Below are positions 48,525 through 58,103 of a DNA stretch of 64,000 bases, one piece after another. Position 1 is the stretch's first letter, and every line of letters starts with the position of its first letter. Under the pieces are notes generated by a model. The model did no database searches. It was not told the origin of the DNA and worked only from the letters and a program-made list of their open reading frames with translations. A program made the translations under genes and the position numbers. Origin of the DNA: Enchytraeus crypticus (taxonomy: Eukaryota > Annelida > Clitellata > Enchytraeida > Enchytraeidae); contig CAJHZI010000271.1 of the NCBI GenBank assembly GCA_905160935.1, forward strand, positions 1,107,501 through 1,171,500. Reading direction: 5' to 3'.

Positions 48525-49118
48525 ATGATGTACAGCATATTTTCAGAATGCTAATAAATAATAATAATGCTATTAATTCCAAATTTTAAAATCCTATAAC
48601 CTTAAGTTAATCCTTAATATGTTTCCTACTTATAGTAATAAGTTAAGTGCCTTACATACCTTTCAACTATTTTAGAAACTTGGTTTTGTTTGGATTAATT
48701 TTAAGACACTGTCACCCGTTTCTGTCCTTTTGGTACCAGATAATAGTGTGACATGACTTTTCAAGTGGACTCAATGCGTCGGCGTGCCCAGTTTGATATC
48801 ATTTTACAGTTTTGGAGTTACCGTAGTGCAAGCTTACACCAAATACTTCAAGGAAATTTCCATCGCAGCGATGAGAACACGAAAAGTGAATGCCGCCGCT
48901 TGTCAAATCTTTTATCCTTTAAGCCAATTTAGCACGCAGACATTCGCGACTGCAGAACGGCGTTATACGCACGCTATTCTCGTAGCTTAAAAAGTGACAC
49001 CAAAATAACTGAAACCACGATCCATCTCTTTAGTAGGTGTAACATCATATGCAAAAAAATTTAATCTGTGTATTTTCTGGTTGTTTTGACCTAGCTTGTC
49101 TTGAGTAACTTTGACAAA

Positions 49119-49172
49119 CTGGTATCACATAAACTGGTATCACATAAACTGGTATCACATAAACTGGTATGC
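49119..49172. repeat. 15 bp tandem repeat (AAACTGGTATCACAT)n
   Basis: Three and a half near-perfect units. Confidence 0.95.
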
Positions 49173-49837
49173 ATAAGGTTACGACTAGTGTCGATTTAAT
49201 AAATATTTTGATTTAATAGTTATCAGTAAAATCAAGGGCCTTTACTATCTGACTAAATTAAAGTGAGATAAAATACTTATTGTCAGTTTGTTCCAACTTT
49301 TTTCTTGACTAACATACATTTGCTTTAATGCCTAAAGGAAATCGGGCCAATACAATTAAATGTTGGATGTTTTTGTGAAAACGTCGTCAAGTTGTTGTAT
49401 AAATGTTTTCCTGAGCACTATCAAATTTTAGATGATCTATCTACGTAAAATACTTGACGCAAACTGCTTTTACTATTGAACGTATAAATAAGTTTTAGAA
49501 CTTGAGAGTTAACCAGCTTTAAAATACACGTGCACACGTGAAATGCACATAACAGACGACTAAAGTAAACTCGAGCGAACGCCGTGGAATACCAACTCAT
49601 ACCCATGCAAACGAAAGAATTAATGCTCTCTATATGAATAGCATTTGTGAAGCAATCAATATTATATTGGTCAACGGAGTACTCACTATAGGGGAGATTG
49701 CAGACAATATGCAAAATGTAATCCTTGGATCTATAATTTAGCAGAGAAATCTACTATTAAGATACATCTCAGGGATTTAAAGAGTTGGGTTAAGGGTGGA
49801 TGAATCGATTCAAAGATAAGAGACAGCGTCTTGTAAC

Positions 49838-49915
49838 GACCCGACTGAGATTTGAACCCTGACCCCCTGCACATCTGAGGGGCTGAAGGGTGCTGGATGT
49901 TGTCATCAAGCATTC
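49838..49915 (-). repeat. tRNA-like SINE head
   Basis: Reverse reading contains a B box GGTTCAAATCTC after CAGATGTGCAGGGGGTCAG; the A-box region is poor. Single copy in this window. Confidence 0.35.
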
Positions 49916-50719
49916 GTCTCTGAAGACCTCGAATATATTCACGAAAATTTTCTACTGTGAACGAAATGGATATTCCGCCAGTCTATGATCACAAACCTTA
50001 GTTCACAAAGATAAGATCATTAAGATTTTTGCTCACGGTTGCGTTTTACGTCATTTTTAAGCTACATAATTATTTTACTCATGAACACAATATTGCTATG
50101 AATTGAATAAATAATAAATATTATTATTACAAATATTCAATTTGCTAACGGAATCAGTTATCTATATAAGTTATTCTCTTCCTTTGTGACTATCGAATGT
50201 TGTTATTAAACAAAGTTCTTGTTTTATTAAGTACCTATTCTGCTAATGACGAAACTATGCCAATTTATTAATTTCATTTCTATTTATAAACATTACCAAA
50301 AGAAACCCAATCTAATTGCATAATTATCATACTGGTGAGCTTGCTGATATAAGTATTTAATAATTTAAAGTAACCTACGTGGCGATGTTGTGTTCCAATG
50401 GCTTCATCTCTTTACTACGTTGTTACTCTATCGCTCTGATGTTGTTGCTGAGACCCTTGTCTTGTTTTTTCTTATTTTATGTTTAATACATTAAGCTCTG
50501 AGCGGAGTAATCCGCCCGGTCGTGTCCCAGATAAACAGTCCTTAGCGCTTCCGGTAAATAGAGACTCGATTCTCATTTATCACAATCGTCTAAATCCTTC
50601 TCCGCTAGGTAAGAAACTTCACGTGAATGACTAGTGAAAAATATCCGTTTTAAGTGCGCGAACATTTATTTTTGTACTAAGTACATATACTTAAATTTAA
50701 AAAAATTAACTTAATTATA

Positions 50720-50736
50720 TTTTAATATATACATAT

Positions 50737-50769
<33 letters not shown>

Positions 50770-50865
50770 TACATTTACATAGATATAATTATTCATGTAT
50801 AATTGTATATAATAATATATATATAATATATATATATAATTATATATATATACATATATATAGGT
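50720..50865. repeat. TA-rich low-complexity tract
   Basis: Interrupted TA and AATATA repeats. Confidence 0.92.
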
Positions 50866-52499
50866 ACGTGTCGATAATGGATACTGTTATTTACTTAACA
50901 GTAATGTGCGTTAATTACTTATACTTGAAATACATAAAGATTAACTGCATGCACCTCTATATGATACTAAAGTTAGGTAAGTGTCACGAACAGTTTAATT
51001 TTTAAAATAAAATACATTTTCAAAAACTTTTGTCCAAACTTCGAGCAAGTTTGTATTATATGTGTAGGACTTGGTATTTGCAGCGCATTATTCAGATCAC
51101 GAACGTTGTACAATTGTAGAGAAACAACATGTTGCACTCATTTTATTTAACTTGCTATGAAAATAACGTGAAAAAGGACGTGAAGTTCAAATACAATTAT
51201 TTTGCAATTTAACCGGTGATATTGAGAACAATATCATCGTATTCACAATGTCGAATGTAGACAATCTTAGCCTGGCTCTCTATCTTCTGTGCACGTATAG
51301 TTTACATTAAATTTGTCTCTATCAGTTATCTCTTTAATTTGTTCTGAATTATATTACATAAATAGTTTTACACTATACACTTTTGAAATTTTATCGCTTG
51401 GAATAAAGGTATAGCGTCTATTGCCCAAATATCTAGGTTAAGATGATTTGGGTTTCAACAGCTGCTAATAAAAGGGAATATCTTACTTGAACAAAATGCA
51501 TATAAATATGCAAAATATCTTGTGCATTTAATATCATTTGCTTTAATACTATTGTTATTTAATTTGAATAGCCTCCATATTTAATTTAGAGTTTAAATAT
51601 GTCCTGGTATTAATTTAATTATGTAACTATATTCTACAAATATATTTCGTGAAGGCCGCATTTCTAAATATGACAACGCAACAGAAGCTTGAAAATGTCA
51701 AGATATTGAGATAATTTTAAAATAAATCAATTTTCTTAAATTATTTGATATTTATCTTTCGCTTTTAAGTAATTTGTAGTATTAAATGGTAATCAGCTAA
51801 CCGATTTCACCAAATTTTCTCCCAGTCGAAGTAAGCTACATGTATGTTTCGGCTAATCATAGGCCTACTTGACTAAATCCTTCCCTCTCATTCTGATCAA
51901 ATGTTCAATGTATTATTGCTATTCTCATTTTTCGTTAGAGCTCAATACTAGAATTAAAGAATCCAATATTTGAGCTAAAAAATTTGAGTATGCAAAGAAT
52001 TATAGTGTTACTGTTGTTAATGACAACACTCAGCATTGTTAGTACGCTGTTAGTGAGCTTCAGTATGCAATGTAAATTGAGCTTGTGTGACTTAGATTAT
52101 GTTTTTACATTATTGCACGCAGTAATTTTAGCATATCTAGCAAACATTCATATAAGATGGTCTTTAAAGTAGAGCCTCATTCAAGAGCTTAACGACATAG
52201 GATTTAAACGTTGTAGTATATTTTAAAACAAGTTATAAATTATTAAATATGCAGCGTGTTTGAAATAAGCTGTATATATGCAGAACCTTTTAATGAAGTT
52301 GCATTGCGCCATATATAGTTTAGTGAAGTTGCATTCTATGGTATATTTTAATGAAGTTAATTGTGCAGTATATTTAAATTAAGCAGAATAATGTTGTGTA
52401 TATTTTACATAACATAGTTTTATATCATGGAGTACTATACATCAGTCCTTGTCCGCTCGTCTCACTGCTCTTCGTTACAGTCTCGACCTGACTGATAAT

Positions 52500-52622
52500 T
52501 ATTTTTTTGGAATATTTGCACCGTTTTGGACCTTCTTTTTGCTCGCTGGCTTGGTTTTGTCTCAAAAGTGCTCGATGTTGTCATTGATGACTGTAGCACT
52601 GTAATTGTTATTATTATTATTA
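52500..52622 (+). repeat. Family C repeat, clearest copy, ending in (ATT)n
   Basis: GGAATATTTGCACCGTTTTG, GACCTTCTTTTTGCTCGCTG, GCTTGGTTTTGTCTCAAAAG, TGCTCGATGTTGTCATTGAT, GACTGTAGCACTGTAATTG and then (TTA)n. The simple-repeat 3' end suggests a retroelement 3' terminus. About eight copies lie in the window, in both orientations. Confidence 0.75.
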
Positions 52623-53001
52623 AGGTTAAAGTTTTAACATGCAGAAACTCTTCTCGAAGGAGAACTTATTCATCTGCACAAAAAGAATAAGAACAATCAT
52701 AGACGAGCAACTACCAGCGTGACTGTGAATCCATTCAGCGTATTATCAGCGGACAGTCTAATAGCTTCCCTGGCAAAGATACATGAAAACTTCCTCATAC
52801 GGGCGAACCTATAAACCAAATGAAGCATTCATGGAAGGTTTAGATTTGGTGCCTGAGTGGAGAGAAGGCGAGAAGAAATAAAGAGAGACAATGAGATTTT
52901 GCCGCAGTATGCGTAGAGTGAACAATTGATCTCGTGCAGAATAAGTAAAGCTTAAATTGGCGGTGTCAATGTGGCAAACTTAATTAGAATGTCTTGATTG
53001 T

Positions 53002-53052
53002 AAAAAGCTGGTAAAGCTAAGGTTAACGTCAGTTTCCTCACTCGAAAGCGAT
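53002..53052 (-). mobile_element. SINE A tail only (5'-truncated)
   Basis: AAAAAGCTGGTAAAGCTAAG through GTTAACGTCAGTTTCCTCAC to CGAAAGCGAT, then the match stops. This is what a 5'-truncated retro-insertion would leave. Confidence 0.8.
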
Positions 53053-54344
53053 AAATGTTTAATAGCGTATATCATGCAAAGGCATCTGTATACTTCATAA
53101 CAGTTACAGTAAAACAAGCAAAATACAAAAAATGCACATTATAGTGCATTTTTCATTAACTCTTGCGATTTTTCTCTTTATCTGTACAAGTAACCTACGT
53201 ATAATAATTGATATTTTCAGATTAATGGTTTATTCTGTGAAACAAGATAAATGAACATAACATAAATGAACATAATGAACATATATTAACAGAGATTTTA
53301 AATTTGGGTACAAATATATTAAGAATAGTTCTACTAAGAACTGCATTATTTAGGTCGAGAAACTGGTTTATTACAGTGCTGAAATATAACAAGAGAAGAA
53401 AGCAGAAGAAATAATATTTCAGAGGAAGATTTATATTTGAAAGTGAAAGTTGATAATTATTTATTAGAAATGATTAATTACAGTAATATTGGTAAATAGC
53501 TCATGGGTTTATTTTAAAAACTGTCTAAGAAAAAAATGCTTGTGGACTGGTATTCTAAAAAGATTTTTAGGAAGCAGTAAGTATCATAAATGAAGAGTGC
53601 ACTGTTATATATATTATCTTTCAACATATTATTCGAAATTAAACTGTCACTAATATAAACTGTATGATTTAACGATAAAATGGGAAATTAATAAATTAAG
53701 AATAAAAAATATGCCAGAAGGAAACTTGCATTAAACTTAGTTTTAAATTGACAGGACACTGACTGGACTCAATTACAGTAAATTAGACGTATAGTAGCAT
53801 AATATTATATTCAAGTGTGGTATTCAAGTAACCCTTACGCTATTCAGCTGCTCTTAAACATTGCAGCTGTTTGCAAGATAAAGATAACGACACTATTACT
53901 GAACAATAGCAGACGTTTGTATTTGTGAATAAGTATTCAGTCTTTGCAATGTTTTCGTTAGTAAGCCTTTATTTGAAAGCATTTTGAAGGAGATTTACTG
54001 TTGCAGTCAGAGCTGACTAGAGTCGTCGCTGCAGCGTTCACTAATGAACGTGACTCACTGCGCGGGTGGCAAAAGAAAATTGCATATTGGCGATATGATT
54101 AAAAGTAGATTTGAAAGGATTTAGTGCGAAATTGCTTTGGATTCTTAGACTAAAACGAAATGGAATAGAATGAATGTGTGGCTCTGTGATTTGATGAAAT
54201 GTCGAGAGGAGAATAATCTCACAGAATCAATAAAGCCGTATGTAAATCAAAAATTCATTATTGGTGTGTACTGCAATGCCAAGCACTGCGGTAACAGTTC
54301 AGCGCTATCTTGCTGCAAATTCAGCATCTTGGCAAACTTGCCAT

Positions 54345-54482
54345 AGTGAAGTTAAACGCAAGTGTTAGCGTCAGTTTCCTCACTCGAAAGCAATGTTAGT
54401 GACGGGCGAGCCCAGGATTTAAAACCCGCACATACTGACTGATCCGCGGTCGAATATTTTACCGACATCGTCACTAGCTCCA
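54345..54482 (-). mobile_element. SINE A copy
   Basis: Full-length reverse copy with a 4 bp tandem duplication (GACTGACTGATCC) in the head and altered B box (GGTTTTAAATCC). Confidence 0.85.
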
Positions 54483-55240
54483 ATATTTAAGACGTTATTA
54501 AAAATTTAACAAATATAAAAAACTTAAACTCTAACTCAAATATAATTTTCAAAAATAAAATTGTAAAAATGGGTGCCATTTAACTCTCAAATTTTTTGTA
54601 ATTCGACAGTATCTTAAGTGCATGACCCTACACGCTTGATTATTATTTCTGCTTTAGTTCATTTTTATTTTATAAAATAAATTGAACGATATAGCAGTAT
54701 AAGGAAAGTGCCTAATTCTTTTCATAGATCTATGCATCAAAATTTGTTAAGCTATATAAATGTGTCGACTGATTGTAATAGTGTCTTTTATTGGAAAGTG
54801 AATTTTAAAAATACTAAATAAGACCAATTAATTATTAAGATCGTATTTTTTATAAAAAGGCATTTTATACTCAGAGTCGATTTAATAGTTGATCAACTTG
54901 ATTTTCAGATAGGCCATATTTTATATCTTTTTAATAATTTCAAGCATGATAGCCCGTGCGTCATATCTACACTTCATTATTATTGTTGTTGTTAGTATAT
55001 ATATATATACACAAGTATATATTATATATATTGTTATTTTATATTAATTACATGTTATTATATTATATATTAACTTTATTATTATTAATTGTTATTATAT
55101 ATTATGTGTGTAAATAAATATATTCATGTACACATATATACAAATTTATATATATATATATATAATATAATATAATATTTATTTATATATATCTTCATTT
55201 AATTCAAAAAAATCTGACACCCGCTGATAGATAGCGTACG

Positions 55241-55425
55241 AACATAATTACAGCACATACCTACATTATATAAATAAAGTACATACTTACAGAACAAAAT
55301 TACAGTACATAATTACAACACATAATTACAACACATAATTTCAGCACATAATTAGAGTGCATAATTACAGAACATAATTGCACACATAAAAACGGTACAT
55401 AATTACAGAACATAATTACAGTTCT
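55241..55425. repeat. Tandem repeat (CATAATTACAGAA/CA)n
   Basis: About twelve units of 13-16 bp with the core ACATAATTACAG. It ends some 125 bp before exon 3. Confidence 0.92.
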
Positions 55426-55550
55426 AGTCTTTGTCGATAGAGTTGACGGGGCAAAGGTCTCAAAAGCAAGAAACTTAAGTCTATTCTACTGGTAATTTAG
55501 ACTTTATTGTTCCTATTACTATTCCATAGTTTTGATTTGCTATTTATTAG

Positions 55551-55631
55551 GTTACTGTATAGGCAGACAATCTCTTCAAAGCATCTGCGCTCAAATTCGG
55601 ATAGGAGCTGATCCATACACTCTCGTAAGAG
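55551..55631 (+). CDS. Exon 3 of the DUF7044-type gene (end of DUF7044)
   Basis: The acceptor is TTTATTAG ending at 55550; GT completes the split codon from exon 2 (A+GT, Ser). The peptide begins YCIGRQSLQSICAQI and ends ADPYTLVR. The family pattern is Y-K-E-S-x-C, then S-L-x-x-I-C-x-x-I, then G-D-A-x-L-Y-x-L-F-R, so this is the end of DUF7044. The end of the exon is the least certain border. I chose the donor GTGGGT at 55632 because it leaves one base that pairs with the two-base start of exon 4 and restores the expected spacing to PVPCP. A donor closer to consensus, GTAAGA at 55625, ends the exon in phase 0 and would need an acceptor at about 57626, leaving the peptide three residues shorter. 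Confidence 0.75.
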
Positions 55632-55802
55632 GTGGGTAGCTTATAACTCTACTATTTTAATGAGTTCTACTGTATATAAATGTCATCCTCATTTAGCTTG
55701 TATTACTTAAATCTTTAATTTTTACTACACCCTTCAGCATTGGCTAAATCCCTATAATGATTGCTAGAAAAACCTTACTTAGCCTATTCAAATATTACTG
55801 GG

Positions 55803-56105
55803 AAGGGGATCTGGCGTAACGGTTAGAGTGTTCGCCTCAGATACAAGTGGCGTGGGTTCAAAGCCCAGGTCAGTCAAGTAATAATGGATATCCCATTGGG
55901 TCCATAGAAGGTTAATCTTGTATCTGAGATTGCTGCCGATTGGCGCTATCAATAGCAAAAGATAATTATGATTAACCATGGAAAGGATTAATAATAACCT
56001 GCCAGGAACCTGTAAAGCGGTTTCGAAGACCGGACACCAGCCATGACACCGCTATAGAAATTGTCGGAGGTTATTATTATTATTATTATTATTACTACTA
56101 CTACT
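55803..56105 (+). mobile_element. Family E element with tRNA-like head and (ATT)n(ACT)n tail
   Basis: The head GGATCTGGCGTAACGGTTAG has an A box, and GTGGGTTCAAAGCCCAGGTC a B box with one change. The tail CCTGTAAAGCGGTTTCGAAG, then GACACCAGCCATGACACCGC, then TATAGAAATTG, matches the ends of 23988-24165 and 46773-46965. It is therefore a tRNA-derived SINE and the other two copies are variants with a different 5' part. Confidence 0.7.
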
Positions 56106-56140
56106 ACTACTACAATAGGCCTAATTTTCATACTGCTCTC

Positions 56141-56164
56141 AGTTATTCTTTATAAAGAATAACT
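56141..56164. repeat. Perfect 24 bp palindrome
   Basis: AGTTATTCTTTA followed directly by its reverse complement TAAAGAATAACT. Confidence 0.97.
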
Positions 56165-56178
56165 ACATTGTGTACTTT

Positions 56179-56238
56179 ATCTCAATTGCACACTAACATA
56201 TAACTAGTACAAGTTATTTCTCAGTGTGCAATTGAGAT
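56179..56238. repeat. Inverted repeat, 16 bp perfect arms
   Basis: ATCTCAATTGCACACT at 56179-56194 is the reverse complement of AGTGTGCAATTGAGAT at 56223-56238; the loop is 28 bp. Confidence 0.96.
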
Positions 56239-56329
56239 ATAATTATTGCTAAAGTTTAATAAATTTTATTTAAAAGCCTAAACTGCTATATATTAAAAAA
56301 TATTTTACGGCTTTTGCAGGAACTAACTA

Positions 56330-56462
56330 CATTTGGACTGATTCTTTTATTATTGGATTTGTAAGGTTTCGAACTTTTCTGTTTTTTTGTCCATCAGCTT
56401 AGTTTAAATTCCATAGTTCACGAGTTCATCATGGACGATAGTAGCATTCCAACAGTTGCTGT
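56330..56462 (+). repeat. Family C repeat, degenerate
   Basis: TTTTTGTCCATCAGCTTAG, CATCATGGACGATAGTAGCA and CATTCCAACAGTTG parallel family C. Confidence 0.55.
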
Positions 56463-57392
56463 GTACTAATGTAGTACACTGTAGAATTATACTGTAATTT
56501 TGTACAGATAGTTCTGAGGTAATAAGTAGAAAGTTCTTATAAGAGTCATAGACACTGCAGTGACTGCTTCAATGATGGTGCAATATACTTAATGAAGAGT
56601 GGAATGTGCAGGGTGGAAATTTAGTGCTCACCAGTTGATGATATGCTTTCGAAACAAAAGATTGAAACTAAACTAAGTCTAGCCTAAGCCCTTCTAAGCT
56701 TTCATATTGCGTCGTTTTCAACCAGCCAATAAACAATTACTTCTTGTACAGCCTTTTACATTACTAATTGATATTATTAAATTTCAGTGAAGAACTTGTT
56801 TAATCACATGTAAATCACAAGTTAATTCTCGCTAAAAAGTAAATGTACAATGAATTATAAATTATAAATTTAAATGAAAAGGTGGCGTTTAAGCTTTTTC
56901 TTTACTCTTTCTCTTTTACATTGCTTCTGATTGAAATTACTTAAATATGTAAGGATTTATACTATAACAAAGCTAGCAGAGTTGTACTTTGATATGTCAT
57001 TATTTCGTCTCAGACATTTTTAATGTGGAAAGTATCTTTTGGTTTAGAATCAGAGGCTAAATTTAGTGCCATAGCTGCATTTGCGTGGTACAGCCACCGG
57101 TATCAACTAAATTTGTATATCTCTAATGTCTGCTGATTCTTGCAATTGTTTCAAGTAAATCGCAATAAATATTAATCTACGGCTGTTCAAAAACTGAAGT
57201 GTATAAACATACGATTTGAATCATTCGTAACAGCATACGATTTAAACGAATAAATCACATATTTATATTGAATGAGAAGATTTGCATTGAGTTTGATTTG
57301 TTCATAATAACTTGAGAGATATAGCGTGTTACCTGTTCACTTGTTTACTTTCTATTATTAACTTCCAATAGCACAAGATGCTAGTCTTGTAT

Positions 57393-57526
57393 AAAGCTGG
57401 TAAAGCTAATGTTAACGTCAGTTTCCTCACTCGAAAGCGATGTCAGTGACGGGCGAGCCCAGGATATGAACTCCGCACATACTGATCCTCGGTCGAATAT
57501 CTTACCGACATGGCCACAGGCTCCAG
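57393..57526 (-). mobile_element. SINE A copy upstream of exon 4
   Basis: Reverse copy with all parts: GGAGCCTGTGGCCATGTCGG head, a B-box region with one change (AGTTCATATCC), GTCACTGACATCGCTTTCGA, GTGAGGAAACTGACGTTAAC, ATTAGCTTTACCAGC. It ends about 100 bp before the exon 4 acceptor. Confidence 0.87.
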
Positions 57527-57624
57527 CCATGCATGATATACATAGCTCGATACACTGACTGGCTGACCCACCAGTAATTATAGTTTCAGTAGAAATATAT
57601 TCCACGGACGTATTTGTATAATAG

Positions 57625-57798
57625 AGTCGTCACATCCTGTTCCCTGTCCTCTTACAACATCATTCCACTACGTCTACAACAACAGCTCGACGTGCTACTG
57701 TCGCAGCCCTCTCTCATACGTGCAGCACTGCGCAGACAAATCTCATCTTCATTTCAACTTCCGGCGCTGTAAAAACTGTCAGTCCTCGTCCGAACAAG
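57625..57798 (+). CDS. Exon 4 of the DUF7044-type gene (DUF7043)
   Basis: The chosen acceptor is TAATAG ending at 57624 and the donor is GTAAAG at 57799. The 57 complete codons carry PVPCPL near the start, a Y-V-Y-N-N-S-S-T-C segment, C-A-D-K-S, then HLHFNFRRCKNC. DUF7043, as I remember it, starts C-P-F-x-G-x-F-x-F-x-Y, has two central cysteines, and ends with R-L-x-F-x-F-x-x-C-P. The exon contains six cysteines. The terminal G pairs with AA of exon 5 to give Glu, producing E-L-R-F-E-C-L-A-T-W, which is the normal DUF7043-DUF7042 junction. The polypyrimidine tract at this acceptor is weak, and the frame stays open upstream for some 20 codons, so the 5' border could differ. A SINE A copy ends about 100 bp upstream and a SINE B copy starts about 70 bp downstream, both in antisense. 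Confidence 0.82.
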
Positions 57799-57865
57799 GT
57801 AAAGTCAAATACTGATTAAATAGTGGCAGAGTGTCGCGTGCAGTGTCACGGTGTTTTGTGCAGTA

Positions 57866-58103
57866 TAAAAAAGTAAACACGCATTATAGTGCATGATAAA
57901 TTGTGTTGATATCTATTACTTTTAATACCACATGTTTAAACCGTTAGGCAATTTAGTCCATTATTCGTATAACCAGTCCAGTGAATGTCCGAGATTTTAC
58001 TCTCAGATCAGCGCGGCTGGGATTCGAACCCAAGAGAGTTCAATTCACCGCAGTATCTGTTATTTGAAACTTCATGACGTTACCCCTACGCTATGGAGAC
58101 ATT
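57866..58103 (-). mobile_element. SINE B copy downstream of exon 4
   Basis: Reverse: TGTCTCCATAGCGTAGGGGT, B box TTGGGTTCGAATCCCAGCCG, CTGAGAGTAAAATCTCGGAC, and the same tail as at 41826. It begins about 70 bp after exon 4 ends. Confidence 0.88.

Larger units (their letters stand above)
48525..52499 (+). other. Intron 2 stretch without recognisable gene
   Basis: It contains a 15 bp tandem repeat (49119-49172), a tRNA-like head (49838-49915) and TA-rich tracts near 50720-50865. Open frames at 48784-48990 and 51984-52172 look like chance; the latter is hydrophobic but lies in uniformly A+T-rich DNA. Confidence 0.55.
41205..55550 (+). other. Intron 2 of the DUF7044-type gene (about 14.3 kb)
   Basis: Bounded by GTAAGA and TTTATTAG. 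Besides the listed elements (SINE B, tRNA-like heads, family E, RTE-like copy, family C, SINE A copies) the long stretches 42070-43479, 43550-46772, 50870-52499 and 53053-54344 hold nothing I can identify; they are A+T-rich and without coding signal. Confidence 0.75.
55632..57624 (+). other. Intron 3 of the DUF7044-type gene (about 2.0 kb)
   Basis: Holds a tRNA-headed family E element, inverted repeats, a family C copy and a SINE A copy. 56470-57390 shows no recognisable feature. Confidence 0.7.

Noticed and set aside
48784-48990. 68-codon frame after the RTE-like copy
   Set aside because: No similarity to the RTE protein or to the five-exon gene; looks like chance.
51984-52172. Short hydrophobic peptide resembling a signal peptide or membrane protein
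   Set aside because: Uniformly A+T-rich codons encode hydrophobic residues by default; no splice donor in the right place, and it lies inside intron 2 rather than upstream of exon 1.
52645-52819. Open frame of about 57 codons after ACATGCAG, tested as an exon
   Set aside because: No match to the family segment expected between exons 2 and 3, and its start overlaps a LINE-tail-like sequence.
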